NCBI GenBank assembly: GCA_002794735.1
Contig: NBAZ01000013.1
Location: forward strand, 186,001 to 250,000
Origin: Pyrrhoderma lamaoense
Lineage: Eukaryota; Basidiomycota; Agaricomycetes; Hymenochaetales; Hymenochaetaceae
Length of the DNA: 64,000 nucleotides
Reading direction: 5' to 3'
Every line of letters starts with the position of its first letter. Positions within the stretch are counted from its first letter, which is position 1. The notes below the pieces were generated by a model. It was not told where the DNA came from. It did no database searches and saw only the letters and a list, made by a program, of their open reading frames with translations. Positions 46,226-57,989 of this stretch are shown here, piece by piece. The translations under genes and the position numbers were made by a program.

Positions 46226-49200
46226 TCAAAATTGAGTATAAACAAGCACAGGAGCAATCATAGCCACGATCATCACAAAGACGTGAGCAGACGTAGGTAA
46301 CAAACGTAATGCGGAGCTAGTAGTTGAACTGGTATCCCCACTTGTGATTCCCGCTTCAACAAGTAGAGAAGGACAGGTAGGAGCAACAAGTATATTCCCG
46401 TATGTCGATGCAACCCAAAGTACGACTCCATTCGTCCATCCAAACCCGGCCTGCACAGTGTATTCGCCTCCCCGTCCAGCGGAATCAATATCTGTTGCCG
46501 AGAATTTCTCAAACATCTATGTAAGGGTCCATAACAGGGACATGGAAGCCGATCAGCGGAAATGTGAGTGAATGAATTTCTTGAACTCTAGGGAAGTAAC
46601 GTACATTCCCTGTGTTATTTACACTCTGGGTTACATTTAGCTCTGCGTCTGAAAGACGGTCCAGAACACCCGAAATCGAACCTCCAGTTGCATGCCTACA
46701 GTAGATAGAAATTTAAGAAAAAAGATGGTTAATGTCAGCGTCCCGGTTTTTATCGGCCGCCTGCACAGAAGGTAAGGAGAAGAAAAGAGATAAAAAGACC
46801 GCTTGTTTAATCAATCGTTTCGGCGTATACCCTCACCGGCGTTCTTAAAGTAATGGAACTATAGAAAAAAAACTTTAAAACTGAAAACTTACCAACTGCA
46901 GAGTGCGCTAGTGATGTAACGATTTGCAAGTTCGCGTTGGAGTGTCGTTGCCCAAGTTTCACCCGAAGATGCGTTTCCACCATTTACGACAGTCCCATCT
47001 AGTTTATTCATATCTTGGCCAACAGATGCATTAACACCCGCAGCAATCGGCTGTCCTGGAAGCGCACTTTCATCCATTCCAAGTTGGCCTGAAGGTATCA
47101 ATGAAAACGAATTTCCATCAGTCGATATTGGCTTCGTAGAAATGTTGGATGGAAGATTTGCCAGCGCCTCAAGTGCTATGTACTGATGAGGTGGCCACGA
47201 GTTTGGAGCATCCCATTGTTGCCCTGTTTCTATGAAGTTGATGGAAAAGTTCCATTATACTTATTCATGACTAGATTAATTGAAGAAAAGGCGCCAAATG
47301 CGGCAGTTTCATTGGTTAGAACTTCATCTGGGAAAATACCATTCCACATAGGATAGAAATGAGCGGCCGAGAAACTGAGTTACGAGCATTCGATGTGAGA
47401 TTGAAGTCATAGAATGCGAGTTTGTCGGAATCCCAAAAGAGATCGAGAATTGCGGCTCGAAGGTTCTTGGAAGCTGTTGTATGTGTAGCAGCCAAAGACT
47501 CAGCGTCAGAACTCGATGAGAATGAGTAGAGCTGTGCAAGTAACTCATGTGCGCCAACTTAAAGTTGGAACATATTAGTAATAATGTCTGATATTTTTGT
47601 CTGTGTATGGAGATTTGAGCTTACAGAGAATGCTATTCAGACAGATTGGGATTGTTGAACGGACATTCAAGGATCTCAAACCCGTGTTCCCCGAGACAGG
47701 TAATTTGAAGAAACGTGCTGTATAATCCCATCCAGTTTCCGCACCAGAGGCAAGTTCGGCATAGAGATCGGCTTTCTCTGAGTCACTAAACGGCGTCTGT
47801 AGGTCATCTCCATTTACGGTCTCATAATCTAGTATTTATGTTTCAGGCGGTGTATTCACAATATTTCAAGTGTATGATACTAACCTGTCAAATAGGATTC
47901 TGGTCTCGGAGCCGTATTGTTCACGGAATATCTCACTATCTCGTAAGTGGTATTCGAGTAGGGACTAGTCACATTTAGTGTCCTATTGATATGCCACCAT
48001 TGTAATTCCTTTTCCGCAAGTGGAAGGGCACGCTCCAGGATGCTCGTATCATTTGATGCAGAAACATAATCAAATAACATCTACAAATGTTCATTTCAGA
48101 TATTAGATTACTTATTATGGTCTTTAATCTCACATGTATGAAAAGGGGCGGCTGAGAGCGATTGAGGTCTAGAATCGAAGTAAGTGACTAGTTAGATCAC
48201 CGACCGAATGGCACTTACAGTAAATCCGCCCTCCATTAGGAATAAAGCCAAATTGTTCTAGTTCGTCCATGAAATTTTGTAAGGTTGCGTTGACAGTATC
48301 GAGTAATTCCGATTCGATAAGTCCTTTTAGAATCCAGTAGCTATCCCAGTAATCTGTTATTGCCGGTCAAAGTTCATGAGTTATATCAAATTAAGTGAAG
48401 GAGAGTGGGATGTGATACATGCATTGTTCTCTGAATCTTCCACCAGGTACCACAAATGTATGGTTCAATGGGATCAATGTACTTTCACAATTATTTCCGC
48501 CTTGACCACATAAAGCAGAATCATTCGTATTCCGAGCAAGTTGTGTCCAGTATCCATGTACCGTCTGGGCAAAAGCTTTGATTAATGGATCTGTCACATT
48601 ATTCAAAAACGCAGGATCAGAATTGAACCCTGTCAAAGCAACAGCCTCTAGTTCAAGCCCTTCTCCGCTAAAGTTACTGTCCACAAAATCAACTACTTCC
48701 TGTTCTGTTATGTCCGAGGTATTATTGTTTGCGGAAGTGACAACTGAGTCAAACGCAGTGATAACATCCCCAGACGATTTGCTGGTTGGTTTGTCAACGA
48801 ATGTTTTTGGGTCTGAGTATATAGCTGCTATGTTCACAGTTTGGAGAATCTAGGAAGGTATAGTGTTGTTAGATAGTAATTCTAAAAGTTGAAAAGATGA
48901 AGTAAAGTTTCAATGGCGCGAGATTGTTCAATCTAGTCACTAGCCCCCCGGGATTTTCTATATTTGCAATCACGTTGACATCTCTCACACAGGCCGCAAC
49001 CGCGAGAATTCATTCTGATTCAACTACTCACCTCTCCTGCGCAAAAAATCTCGCTCGGGCACCAGTCTTGCTTCGGGGTAATGCAACTTGACTTGGTAAA
49101 TCACTGGTCAGTGGGGCAGTGGGGGATGGTACCGCCGTTGAAATTGTGATCGACGGGACCTCCGTGTTCGCTTGCGGATTCGGCACTGCACCAACTAACC

Positions 49201-49255
49201 CCACACCGGGATTGACCAAGCTTCCAGATATAAAGAGTGCAAAAAGACGATACAT
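46226..49255 (-). CDS. Trehalase, GH37, secreted and probably GPI-anchored
   Basis: Hydrolyses alpha,alpha-trehalose to glucose. The ATG at 49255 starts MYRLFALFISGSLVNPGVGL, a signal peptide. Both GH37 signatures are present: PGGRFREQ|YYWDSYW across an intron near 48420, and QQWDAPNSWPPHQY near 47210. Other family blocks are TVHGYWTQLARNTN, RSQPPLFIHMLFDYV, AELASGAETGWDYTARFF and AAHFYPMWNGIFPDEV. Many N-glycosylation sequons (NNTS, NTTYE, NNTA) fit a secreted enzyme. The C-terminus has a Ser/Thr-rich spacer and a hydrophobic end (AHVFVMIVAMIAPVLVYTQF), consistent with a GPI signal. Two single-base losses break the frame: AAA at 47372-47374 and AAAA at 47245-47248; each repaired reading matches the family. 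About ten exons with canonical introns. Confidence 0.92.
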
Positions 49256-50155
49256 CGTGAAGCAATGGTCAGCCCCCAAGCTAGATGTCCTAGATGCAAA
49301 TTGGGTACTCCGAGCTGCCCGTACACACATAGACGTACCACGTTTTATACCAAGCTAATTTAAGCGGCGGCTTGAACGGGTCATTGTCATATGATCCACC
49401 GAGTATGATGTTGATGACTTCATATGAGATTGGACGTAACAGGAACGAGAATATTTGCCTAGCATCAGAAGAAAATGCTAGGTTTTTTTTTACCCACAAA
49501 ATTCAATAAGTCTGTCTCATGCGCATAGCGGGAATTTCAATGGAAGCCTCTAGAGCGTCCATGAGAGATATTTTCGCTGGAAGTAGGGAATTTGTAGAGA
49601 TGAAAAGGGTCATCAATGTAATTCTCTGAGAATACAAATGAATCACATTGTCATTGGGTATGACTTCAGTGAAGCAGATATGCTTTATGAGACTGTCATG
49701 GACGCATATCGTAGTTGTACAGAATAATTACTTTGCGTCTGGTTTCAAGTACTAAGCTGTCTACGAAAGGCATGCACCATGTACATGTACAATGGGGATT
49801 CCATACTTCTTGTTGTGATTATATAAGAATTCGATGCTTGAAAACATTTAATCAGAATTGATCAAGTGATATAATTAATCTTTGAGAGTATGTGTATTTA
49901 TACACTACATGTATGGCAAACAAAGATTTATTACTCCCGAAATCACGGAGATTGATCACAATAGAAGACAGTATAAGTATTCCGGGTCTCCGAGGGGAGA
50001 AGATATGTCTCAGTCCATGTTTTAAGAAATTTACAAATACTGTTAGAGGAGTGTCTGTGTGAAGGTTATTTAAGATAATAACCAAGATCAGGATCTAGCC
50101 ATAGGATTCCGATGAAGGTATTTTGTTACTTCATAATGTAACCCATCTACCGTCT
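49256..50155. other. Intergenic region upstream of trehalase
   Basis: It includes the trehalase promoter. No gene is supported; short minus-strand frames near 49290-49499 and 49852-50085 have no motif. Confidence 0.45.
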
Positions 50156-51663
50156 TCAAATCGTTATCCAACCTTCTCCTCGTTCGTCCCAGAGGCGGAT
50201 ACGTCCCCTTTTAACATCACCAAAGTCTAAAACAAAAGCTCGACTCTGGGTTGCCCCAAAAGCACGCGTGCCCTCCAAAGCGAGCGTATACACAGGAGAT
50301 GCGTCGTTTCCTGGTGCGTGCACACTCCATCCAGAGCGAGGAGAACGAACATCCCAAAAAGCAACCACACTATGCCGTGCTGCGCCCGCACCTATGATTG
50401 TACCGGGTCCTCCACCCACCGAGACGGTATAGATACTCTCTGTCGCCCAAGGATCCAAGAGCGTCAAAGTAGGCGCGAGGGTTCTCGTACGTGCATTGTT
50501 ATGGGAATGTGACATTACTATTCCGCGAGACGGGGAACGAAGATCATAAATTCGGATGCGACCATCAAACCATCCAGAAACTAATGTCTTCCCCGGATTC
50601 CCTGGAAATGATAAAGGTACTCCTGAAATCCCATAAACGGCAGAAGGTATTGGATCTAACGATGCTCTAGCCTCTCTGTGTGCAAGACTCAGATAGGCTT
50701 CGGGAACCGTGTTAACCGTTGTCTGGTCGATTGAGTAAACAGCTAGCGGAGTGCGAGAACTAGTGCCTACTGCGACGAAAGGAGACCCGTTGCGAGGGCC
50801 AGATAGGTATGCTGACCAACTCCTTTTGTCTACATTAATTGAAGAGCACATTGAACTTGAAATATTGGAAAGAACTCCGTGTCCAGAATTGGTAAGGGTA
50901 AAAGCAAGGTCTCTAGAAACAGACAATCCACGAATAGCATCTGCTCCATCATATAAATGCTCGACCTGAAGACTACCAGAGTCCGGATTTTCTCCATTTC
51001 GGGCAATACAATACGCATAACATGACCATCTGCGAATCCGGCCAATAATGTTTTATCCTTACCCTCATCTGGGAGAAAGGCGATACCTGAAATATCATGT
51101 TCCGCTCTCGGTATTTCACTAATACCCGAGTACATGACACCTCTTTCGACTGTATAAGTCTTTTCCAGACATAAGCGAGGGGGGTCTGTTAGACATGGGG
51201 AATCCTTGAATTCATAAACATATAGACGGCTTCCCGCAGCAACGACAAGTCTGGTGCGTGCTATTGCAATAACTGGCAAAAGTCTGCCTTCCCACGAGGA
51301 AGAAAGAGGGCGAGCAACAAATGACATACGGGTCCACTTATGGCTAGCTAATGTGGAGTAGCGTATACGAGAGAAGGCATCCCATGTATTCTCAATACCA
51401 GAAAGGCTGTAAGAGACTTGCTCGTGTGAACGCAGATACTCCGACCAGCCAAATTCCATGACCTTTATATGAGTTGAGTTCTAGCTTATTCTTAAGTGGT
51501 GTGGGAAACTCACTAATTCATAAGTATGTCTGCATGTTAAAAGTAGGGAATGTAGAGATTTGAGAGGTAAATAGCTGAATAGAACAATGAATATGTCACT
51601 AGGGAGATCTAGTAAATTGACACGACAACAAGTATGGGTCATCGTATTCGTTCTAGTAGGCAT
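50156..51663 (-). CDS. F-box protein with WD40-like beta-propeller
   Basis: Likely substrate adaptor of an SCF ubiquitin ligase. The ATG at 51663 leads to an N-terminal F-box (NLLDLPSDIFIVLFSYLPLK, SLLLTCRHTYEL). A short intron (donor GTGAGT after HTYEL near 51514, likely acceptor ATAAAG before VMEFGWSEYL) joins to the propeller region. Repeat-like blades include RLLPVIAIARTRLVVAAGSR, ISGIAFLPDEG, KTLVSGWFDGRIRIYDLRSP, ARHSVVAFWDVRSPRSGW and a last RGRIRLWDERGEGWITI. The blades are degenerate, so the WD40 call rests on the RIYDLRSP/AFWDVRSP strands. One base is apparently lost at CC 50976-50977, which restores RTLGSLQVEHLYDGADAIRG. The substrate is unknown. Confidence 0.75.
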
Positions 51664-53312
51664 TTTGTGGATGTATATGTGGATTTCCCTTGTAAAAAAG
51701 TAGATTTCTCGGCACGTCGGTATGCATGTATTCGCTGACTGTGAACCATGGTTTTAGGTAGGTAGTCAAAGTATCATTAAATTGAATTAGTCAAGGTGAC
51801 AATCATCTAGAGTTTGAAAGAACGTGACTTTTGGTCAATAGATACTATTACGTCATCCTCTACTTATTACATTTTTGCAACTCGCTAATATAATTTCCAA
51901 CTACAATATAATTTATTGGACTGGCTTTACTCACAGACTCACATCTCAACCATTCCTCATTCAGAGAAGGACAATAGCTCTATACTCCCAGGCCACAGGT
52001 ATGAACGGCCAACATACAAAATCATATGTGAGGAGGCTTGATTACCAACACTAGCCCTAAGCTAAGCGTACCGGAATACAGTGGCATATTGTTCAATCGT
52101 GACGAAAGTTCCGAGTCGGTGTGTGCGTTTTCTGATGTAGAGACAGTTGTACAATTATTTCATCTCGGTAGGAGAATCCTTTCACATGGGTGTCAAGGTT
52201 GGAGTCCGTTGACTTCAACGCTTCTCAGCATCTGAGTATTTTAAGACCTGAGAGTTACTCACGAAGAAAGACTGTGTTTAATTTGATTTGTAAGTAGATG
52301 TAAAAGGCAAATAAGTAAGAAGGTATATGCTATACATTAATTAAGACGGGAGTATTCTTCATAAAGGCCGGCTGATTATATCAAATTTCGAAGCAAGACC
52401 ACTCACGGGCATATACATGTAGATATAGTTGCAATGCATACAACGTTTCAACAAAGGCCTATTGAACTTGCTCCCATAGTATTTTTGAAATGACTTTCCG
52501 GTGGAGTAGGAGGGAGAGGATGAGGACTCAGCTGTTGTCATGGATGTGAAGCCACCAAGCAAAGCCTGAGAATGTGGTGTGTTTGGATAAGCGGAAGTAA
52601 TTCGGTAGTGCTGAGTCCGAATATGGAATAGGAAGAGACTAGTTCAGTGTGCGGGAGCTACCCGTTCTGTTCAGTGTTCTGTCCTGGTTCTGCCCGTGTC
52701 CGTCTCACTGATCGCTGTATACGACACTGACGACGCTTCTTGTCAACACGCACTGAAGAGACAACGACCAAAGCGCTGGCACGCTCCCGTGGCAGCACTA
52801 TAAAAAGTCGAATCGAAAAAGTATCCATCTATCTTGGACGCGGTACACGCGCTCAATTGTACCCGGAGACTGGTACGGCTTAGCCTTCTTGATCGTATAC
52901 AGGTGCGTATCCTACTCCCCTCTTCGCTCGTCGTTCATGACAATGACAACCATCTCTTCTCGTAGTCTGAAGCGCTTGTTCCATTTTCTATCTACTGCGT
53001 CCTCTCAGCGGTGATACGTGGGTCTACTAGTTTCTCTGCTAGCTATAGCACCTTGCTAGTCGATCTCCACTGGTCTTCCATTCAACGAAAATCGTTATTC
53101 GCTACCATTCTATTTTCTACGGACACATAGCTGCGCTCTGTCTCGTTCCCTGTTCTTCTGCTACCAACAACTCAGGCTTCATACTCGTGCTACCCGCTCG
53201 CCTAGTCCACCTAACGACGACAACGAAAAAATACGACCAACTATAACGCTCTTTATCATTCCAACGTAAGATCATCTTTTTCAACTACACCTAATAAATA
53301 CATTTTTCTGCT
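51664..53312. promoter_or_regulatory. Divergent intergenic region, promoter and 5' leader of the RasGEF gene
   Basis: About 1.65 kb separate the F-box/WD40 gene and the RasGEF gene. A TATAAAAA at 52799-52806 precedes a pyrimidine-rich, CT-laden stretch of about 500 bp leading to the ATG at 53313, suggesting a long 5' leader, possibly with an intron. Small frames at 52038-52235 and 52359-52562 are not supported as genes. Confidence 0.45.
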
Positions 53313-56300
53313 ATGCCACCTCCTACTATCGATACCTCTGTAGCTCGTATGTACACTGCTTCCAACCCGACTGTAAGGTCAGCGAGGGCTTCCACATTTA
53401 GCCAAGTCCCCTCATCTTCCGTGTCTACACGTCCCCGAAGTCATTCTGTAGCATCTACTTCGTCATCCATCTCCCTCGACCTTGTTACACCCGTACCCTC
53501 TTCAGGGAATCCGTCCTCTACGTCACTTGAGTTAGCCTATTCCTCCGAGTCAACTACGGCAGCCGATCACACGCCAGCCGCAAGTGCAAGCAGCTTTCCA
53601 CGGAATAACGGTGAAGGGGGCTACGGTTATGGTTACGATTATAGAAGCGGATATGATTTTACTTACTCTGACGAAGAGGATGTCACGGAAGACGAGACTG
53701 CGTCTGGAGAAGGTGATTATGAGAGCGAATATGAATACGTCTGTGCTTTACATAGCTTCGTCCCTCAACAATCTCAATACGCTGGTTCCTCAGCGACTTG
53801 TCTATCCTTTCGCGCCGGAGAGAGAATTCGCGTACTAAATCGGGACCCTAGTGGATGGTGGGACGGCGAGATCGACGGTAGGAGGGGTTGGTTCCCGAGT
53901 AATTATGTGGGTGCAATAAGTACTACACCCAGTGTTACCTTAAATGGAGGGGAGACGGATAGGAATGCCAGGGAGGGTGACCCCAATGAAAGAACTAAGG
54001 AAAGCTATATGCACTCAAGAACGGTGTCAGTTTCTTCATATGCCTCTCGAGCCTCTACCGCCAGTCCACTTCATAAGCCCAATCGAGACTCGTCGATCAG
54101 TACCAATGGCGATATTTTCTTTCCAGCCAGTACGCGACACACACCACCGTTAATGATCCCCCTCTTACATGGACTTCAACTTTTACAAAATACTGCACTC
54201 GCAAGAAGATCAAGTCATTATCAACCCGCGGTGGCATGTATCATTCAGTGCATCAGAGCCTTACTTCAACAAACCGATTGTCTAGCGCGCGCTGCACCTT
54301 TACTAAGAGGTTTCCTGTCATTGCCTCAGAGAGAAAGCAAGTGCTAGCTGAGCTTGCTCTACTCGTAGCGCAAAGCAAGAAAGCATCAAGAATGGCCTTG
54401 GAGGCTGAATTGGGTAATTATGAGGAGGAGAAGATACCGAGAGAAGATGGAGCTGAAGAAGAAGTTATGTTGCGACTTGCAGGACAGGTGTTCTCCCGCG
54501 TTAGGAGCTTTTTATCCGTAGTCGTCCAGTGTGGTATAGAATTACCTGAAAGGAGTTTTAGCTCATCGACTGCAGATACATCGGCATCGGAAACTGTGTG
54601 CGACAGCACTGGAGGTATTGATAGTGTAGGGAGCGGAGATATGACGCTAAGAGAACCTGAAAGTGTACGTGATCAGTACGGTTTTCATGAAGACGACGAG
54701 GAAGTATATTATCCTGTGACGACATTAAAGAAAAGCTATAGTGTTGACGAAGGTCGTGGACATTATCAAGAACGACAACCATATGCTACCAATACGCGCT
54801 CATCATTGGACTCTGCAACCACAAGGTCCAATACAAGCCTCAGCTCTCGTTCGTCTCGGGGAAACTCAACGGCCGTTGGGCTTGGATTGGGGTCGACAAA
54901 GAGAGTTATCCACCATCGATATAGGGGTAGGAACATGTCCCTCAGCAGTACCTCGTCGTTTTCATCTTTCTCGTCCCTCGACTCCCCTTCTACTCCTCCG
55001 ACTCCTGCGTTCCCTTCAGGGCCGTGCACAGCGATGCAAGTCCAACAAGCTTTACGATCTACCCATGACAGTCTACTATCAAACATTGCTGCTTTCATCG
55101 GTCATGTACACGCACATTCTCGAGCGGCACATGCAAGTAGTACCGGTCATCTGTTCGTTCTGGTAAGACAAATCGTGGACGTTGTCTGTAGGTTGTTAAC
55201 GATAGTTGATGCGGTGATGGGAACGGAAGGAATAGCTTGGATGAAACGCGCAGCTTTGGAAAGTGCCAAGGAACAGTTGTATCAGATGGCGTGTGTCCTC
55301 GCGGATGCAGTAAAAGTGATGGCCACATCAGGACCAACTGGCCCAGGGTCAGGGATGGAAGAGGAGGAGGAGAGGAGATGGTTGCTGAAGGTAGCTACGG
55401 ACGTGTTAAAAGCCGGAAGTGATTGTGTATCTGCGGTTAAAACTTGTCTAGCACGTCCGCTAAACGCACCCCCATGCGTTATAGTGTTACCTCCGCTAAC
55501 AGATACACCCTCTAATGCTTCTTCGACAAATGGAACTCCCGAACCATCTATCGGACACGGTATGACAGGAAATAATCTTCGAGACGAAGAGTGGGAGAAA
55601 GAGGCGGAAAGAAAGCGCACATCTGTAACGAGTGCAGGTACGATATTGCCAGAAACCCTCGATGAACTACATGAGCAAGTACACATGGTTATACCTCGAC
55701 AGCTTTGGAATATGAGCTAGGGGAAGATACTGGGGGCGAAGGGGCGGACATAACAAAACAGTCTAAAGTGCATCCGTCTAAAGAGGAGCTACCTCCTCTA
55801 AGGGAATATCCAGAAGATATGGAAGAGGAGAATTCTATTGCCGAGCAAGGTCGTGACAGACAGTCGTTTATCGCCGCATTGGAGAAAGACGTGCAGAACG
55901 ACTTCCAATACGAGCCAATTGAAGAGGAGGATGAGATTGAGAGTAAAACAGAAGAAGACGATGATCAAGATCTTCCGTCGCCGCCAACATCAGCTCTTAA
56001 ACTCCCCGAGCTGACGCCATCAAGCCAGAATCATACTCAGCATCGGCAACATTCCTCGTTAGAAGATAAACTTATCAATGGCGAACTTCCTTCTCTCCCC
56101 ACATCCGCTGAGGATGAAGGCGCTGTTCCACTTACATGGGCCCTTTCTCATGATTACCTCCCGGAAGATGTTGCATATAACTCCGAAGGTCAACTTGTTG
56201 GGGCTACGCTAAGTGCGTTAGTAGAGAAATTGACACCTCATGACCAGATCGTGGATACGGCTTTCAGCTCAGTGTTCTTTATGACATTCCGATTGTTTAC

Positions 56301-57989
56301 TACCCCTATAGCCTTTGCCCAAGAAATTATTTCCCGTTTTCAGCTAACCCACCCGGCTGGTCTTGCAGAAAGGGATATTGACTTCTGGATTCAGCAAAAG
56401 CTTAAACCAGTTCGACTTAGGGTATCAAATTTGTTGAGGCTTTGGTTAGAAGCAAACTGGCGCCCAAGGTTTGATGATGAAGCCCTTCCGATGTTGAAAA
56501 CTTTTGTCAGTGGCACGATGGCAGAAGTATTTGCAACACAGGCCACAAGGCTGGTGGACCTGATTACGAGCCGTTCGGATTCTCAACAGATTCTGAGCCC
56601 AGTGCTCGAAAGACAGCGCCATACCGGTATACCCATGCCTATCAATCCTTCGCTTTTGGGAGTTGGCGTCAGTGGTACATCTATTTCGAATCCGGGTTCC
56701 TTGTCAGACGCTCCACCGAGGCCAGTAATGACAAAGAATATGCTCTCAACACTAAAAGCTCGTAATTTTGAGTCAATTTCCGTACTTGATTTCGACGCGC
56801 TTGAGCTAGCGCGGCAGTTTACTCTTGTTGAAAGCGAGATGTATTGTATGATCACGGCTGAAGAGATGTTAGAGCTCGGAAGAGAAGGGGCGCCACCAGC
56901 GGAAAATGTGAAGAGAGTAAGCACATTTAGCACGGCTGTGACGGGTTGGGTCAGTGAGAGTATACTCGGAGAAGCCGACGTGAAGAAGAGAGCCTGCTAG
57001 TGAAGTTCTTTATTAAGCTTGCTGATGTGAGTCCCTTTTTGTCTCAGATATGAATTTTGTCCCTTTGTCCTCTAATTGATACATGTTGCATTCTAGCGTT
57101 GTACATCGTTAAATAATTTCAGTACCCCTCGATCTATCCAGGCCGCTCTGGACTCTTCTACGATCGCCCGGCTGCACTTAACGTGGTCGGTGAGTACATC
57201 GTTGTTTACATCCTATTTAACTTATATGAACTAAACGTTGCGGTCTACCGTTTTTTGCCCGTTTTTTATCCCCTTAATGCGGAATGTCTACCGATCAAAT
57301 GATCAAACTTCTTTTACTTCTCGGAACAACAGAGTCTCGCGCAGAAAAGTAAAGTTCAACTAGAGGCTTTGCGAAAAGTTGCAGACCATGCTCGGAATTA
57401 TCACGAATATCGATCAAGACTTCGGAATACTGCACCACCCGCGGTTCCATTCCTTGGTACGTGATTAGTATGCTTACTGTCTTCAGTAGAAGTGGTTGAT
57501 CATAAATTATTAAATTGTAGGTCTGTACCTGACGGATCTAACGTTTTGCCGAGAAGGAAATCCTTCATATCGTACTTCCCCCTTAATCCGGAGAAGAAGT
57601 TAATAAACTTTAACAAGTATCACAAACTAGCCCGTATTGTACAAGATATGCAGCGTTTCCAGGTAGCCTTCAATTTAAAGGCTATACCTGAAGCGAAACA
57701 GTATCTTCAGTTCTGCCTAGATAAAGCTAAAGATCATGGTGATTTGGATGATTTGTATCGGCGAAGGTATGTCTTCCTTCACGTTGTTATACCCAGGTCG
57801 AAATTTACTAATTTCTCGCTCATCAACACCAACAGTCAATTACTGGAACCGAAACAAAGCGCAGAGACACCAACAGGGAACGATATTAAACCTACAATCT
57901 TTAGCTGGGGAACTCGTGATCGTTCTTCCTCAACTCAGACCTCCTCCTCCCAGCCTTCTCAATCATCATCACAACTCGTCGAAGCTTAA
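53313..57989 (+). CDS. CDC25: Ras guanine-nucleotide exchange factor with SH3 domain
   Basis: Activator of Ras, exchanging GDP for GTP upstream of cAMP/MAPK signalling. Domains in order: disordered Ser-rich N-terminus; SH3 (YVCALHSFVPQQSQY to DPSGWWDGEIDGRRGWFPSN, about residues 145-205); a long linker with helical segments; the REM/RasGEFN domain (LVGATLSALVEKLTPHDQIV); and the catalytic RasGEF domain, with LDFDALELARQFTLVESEMY, FSTPRSIQAALDSSTIARLH, APPAVPFLGLYLTDLTFCRE, INFNKYHKLARIVQDMQRFQ. It ends in a Ser/Gln-rich tail at 57989. The order matches Cdc25-type RasGEFs. Four single-base losses are inferred: AA at 54152-54153, TTT at 55704-55706, near T 56995, and C5 at 57578-57582. Small introns interrupt only the 3' part (57030-57850); the first 3.6 kb is intron-free. 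Confidence 0.9.

Noticed and set aside
53584..53838. 84-codon frame overlapping the SH3 exon
   Set aside because: It is an alternative frame of the RasGEF exon; the SH3 sequence lies in the other frame.
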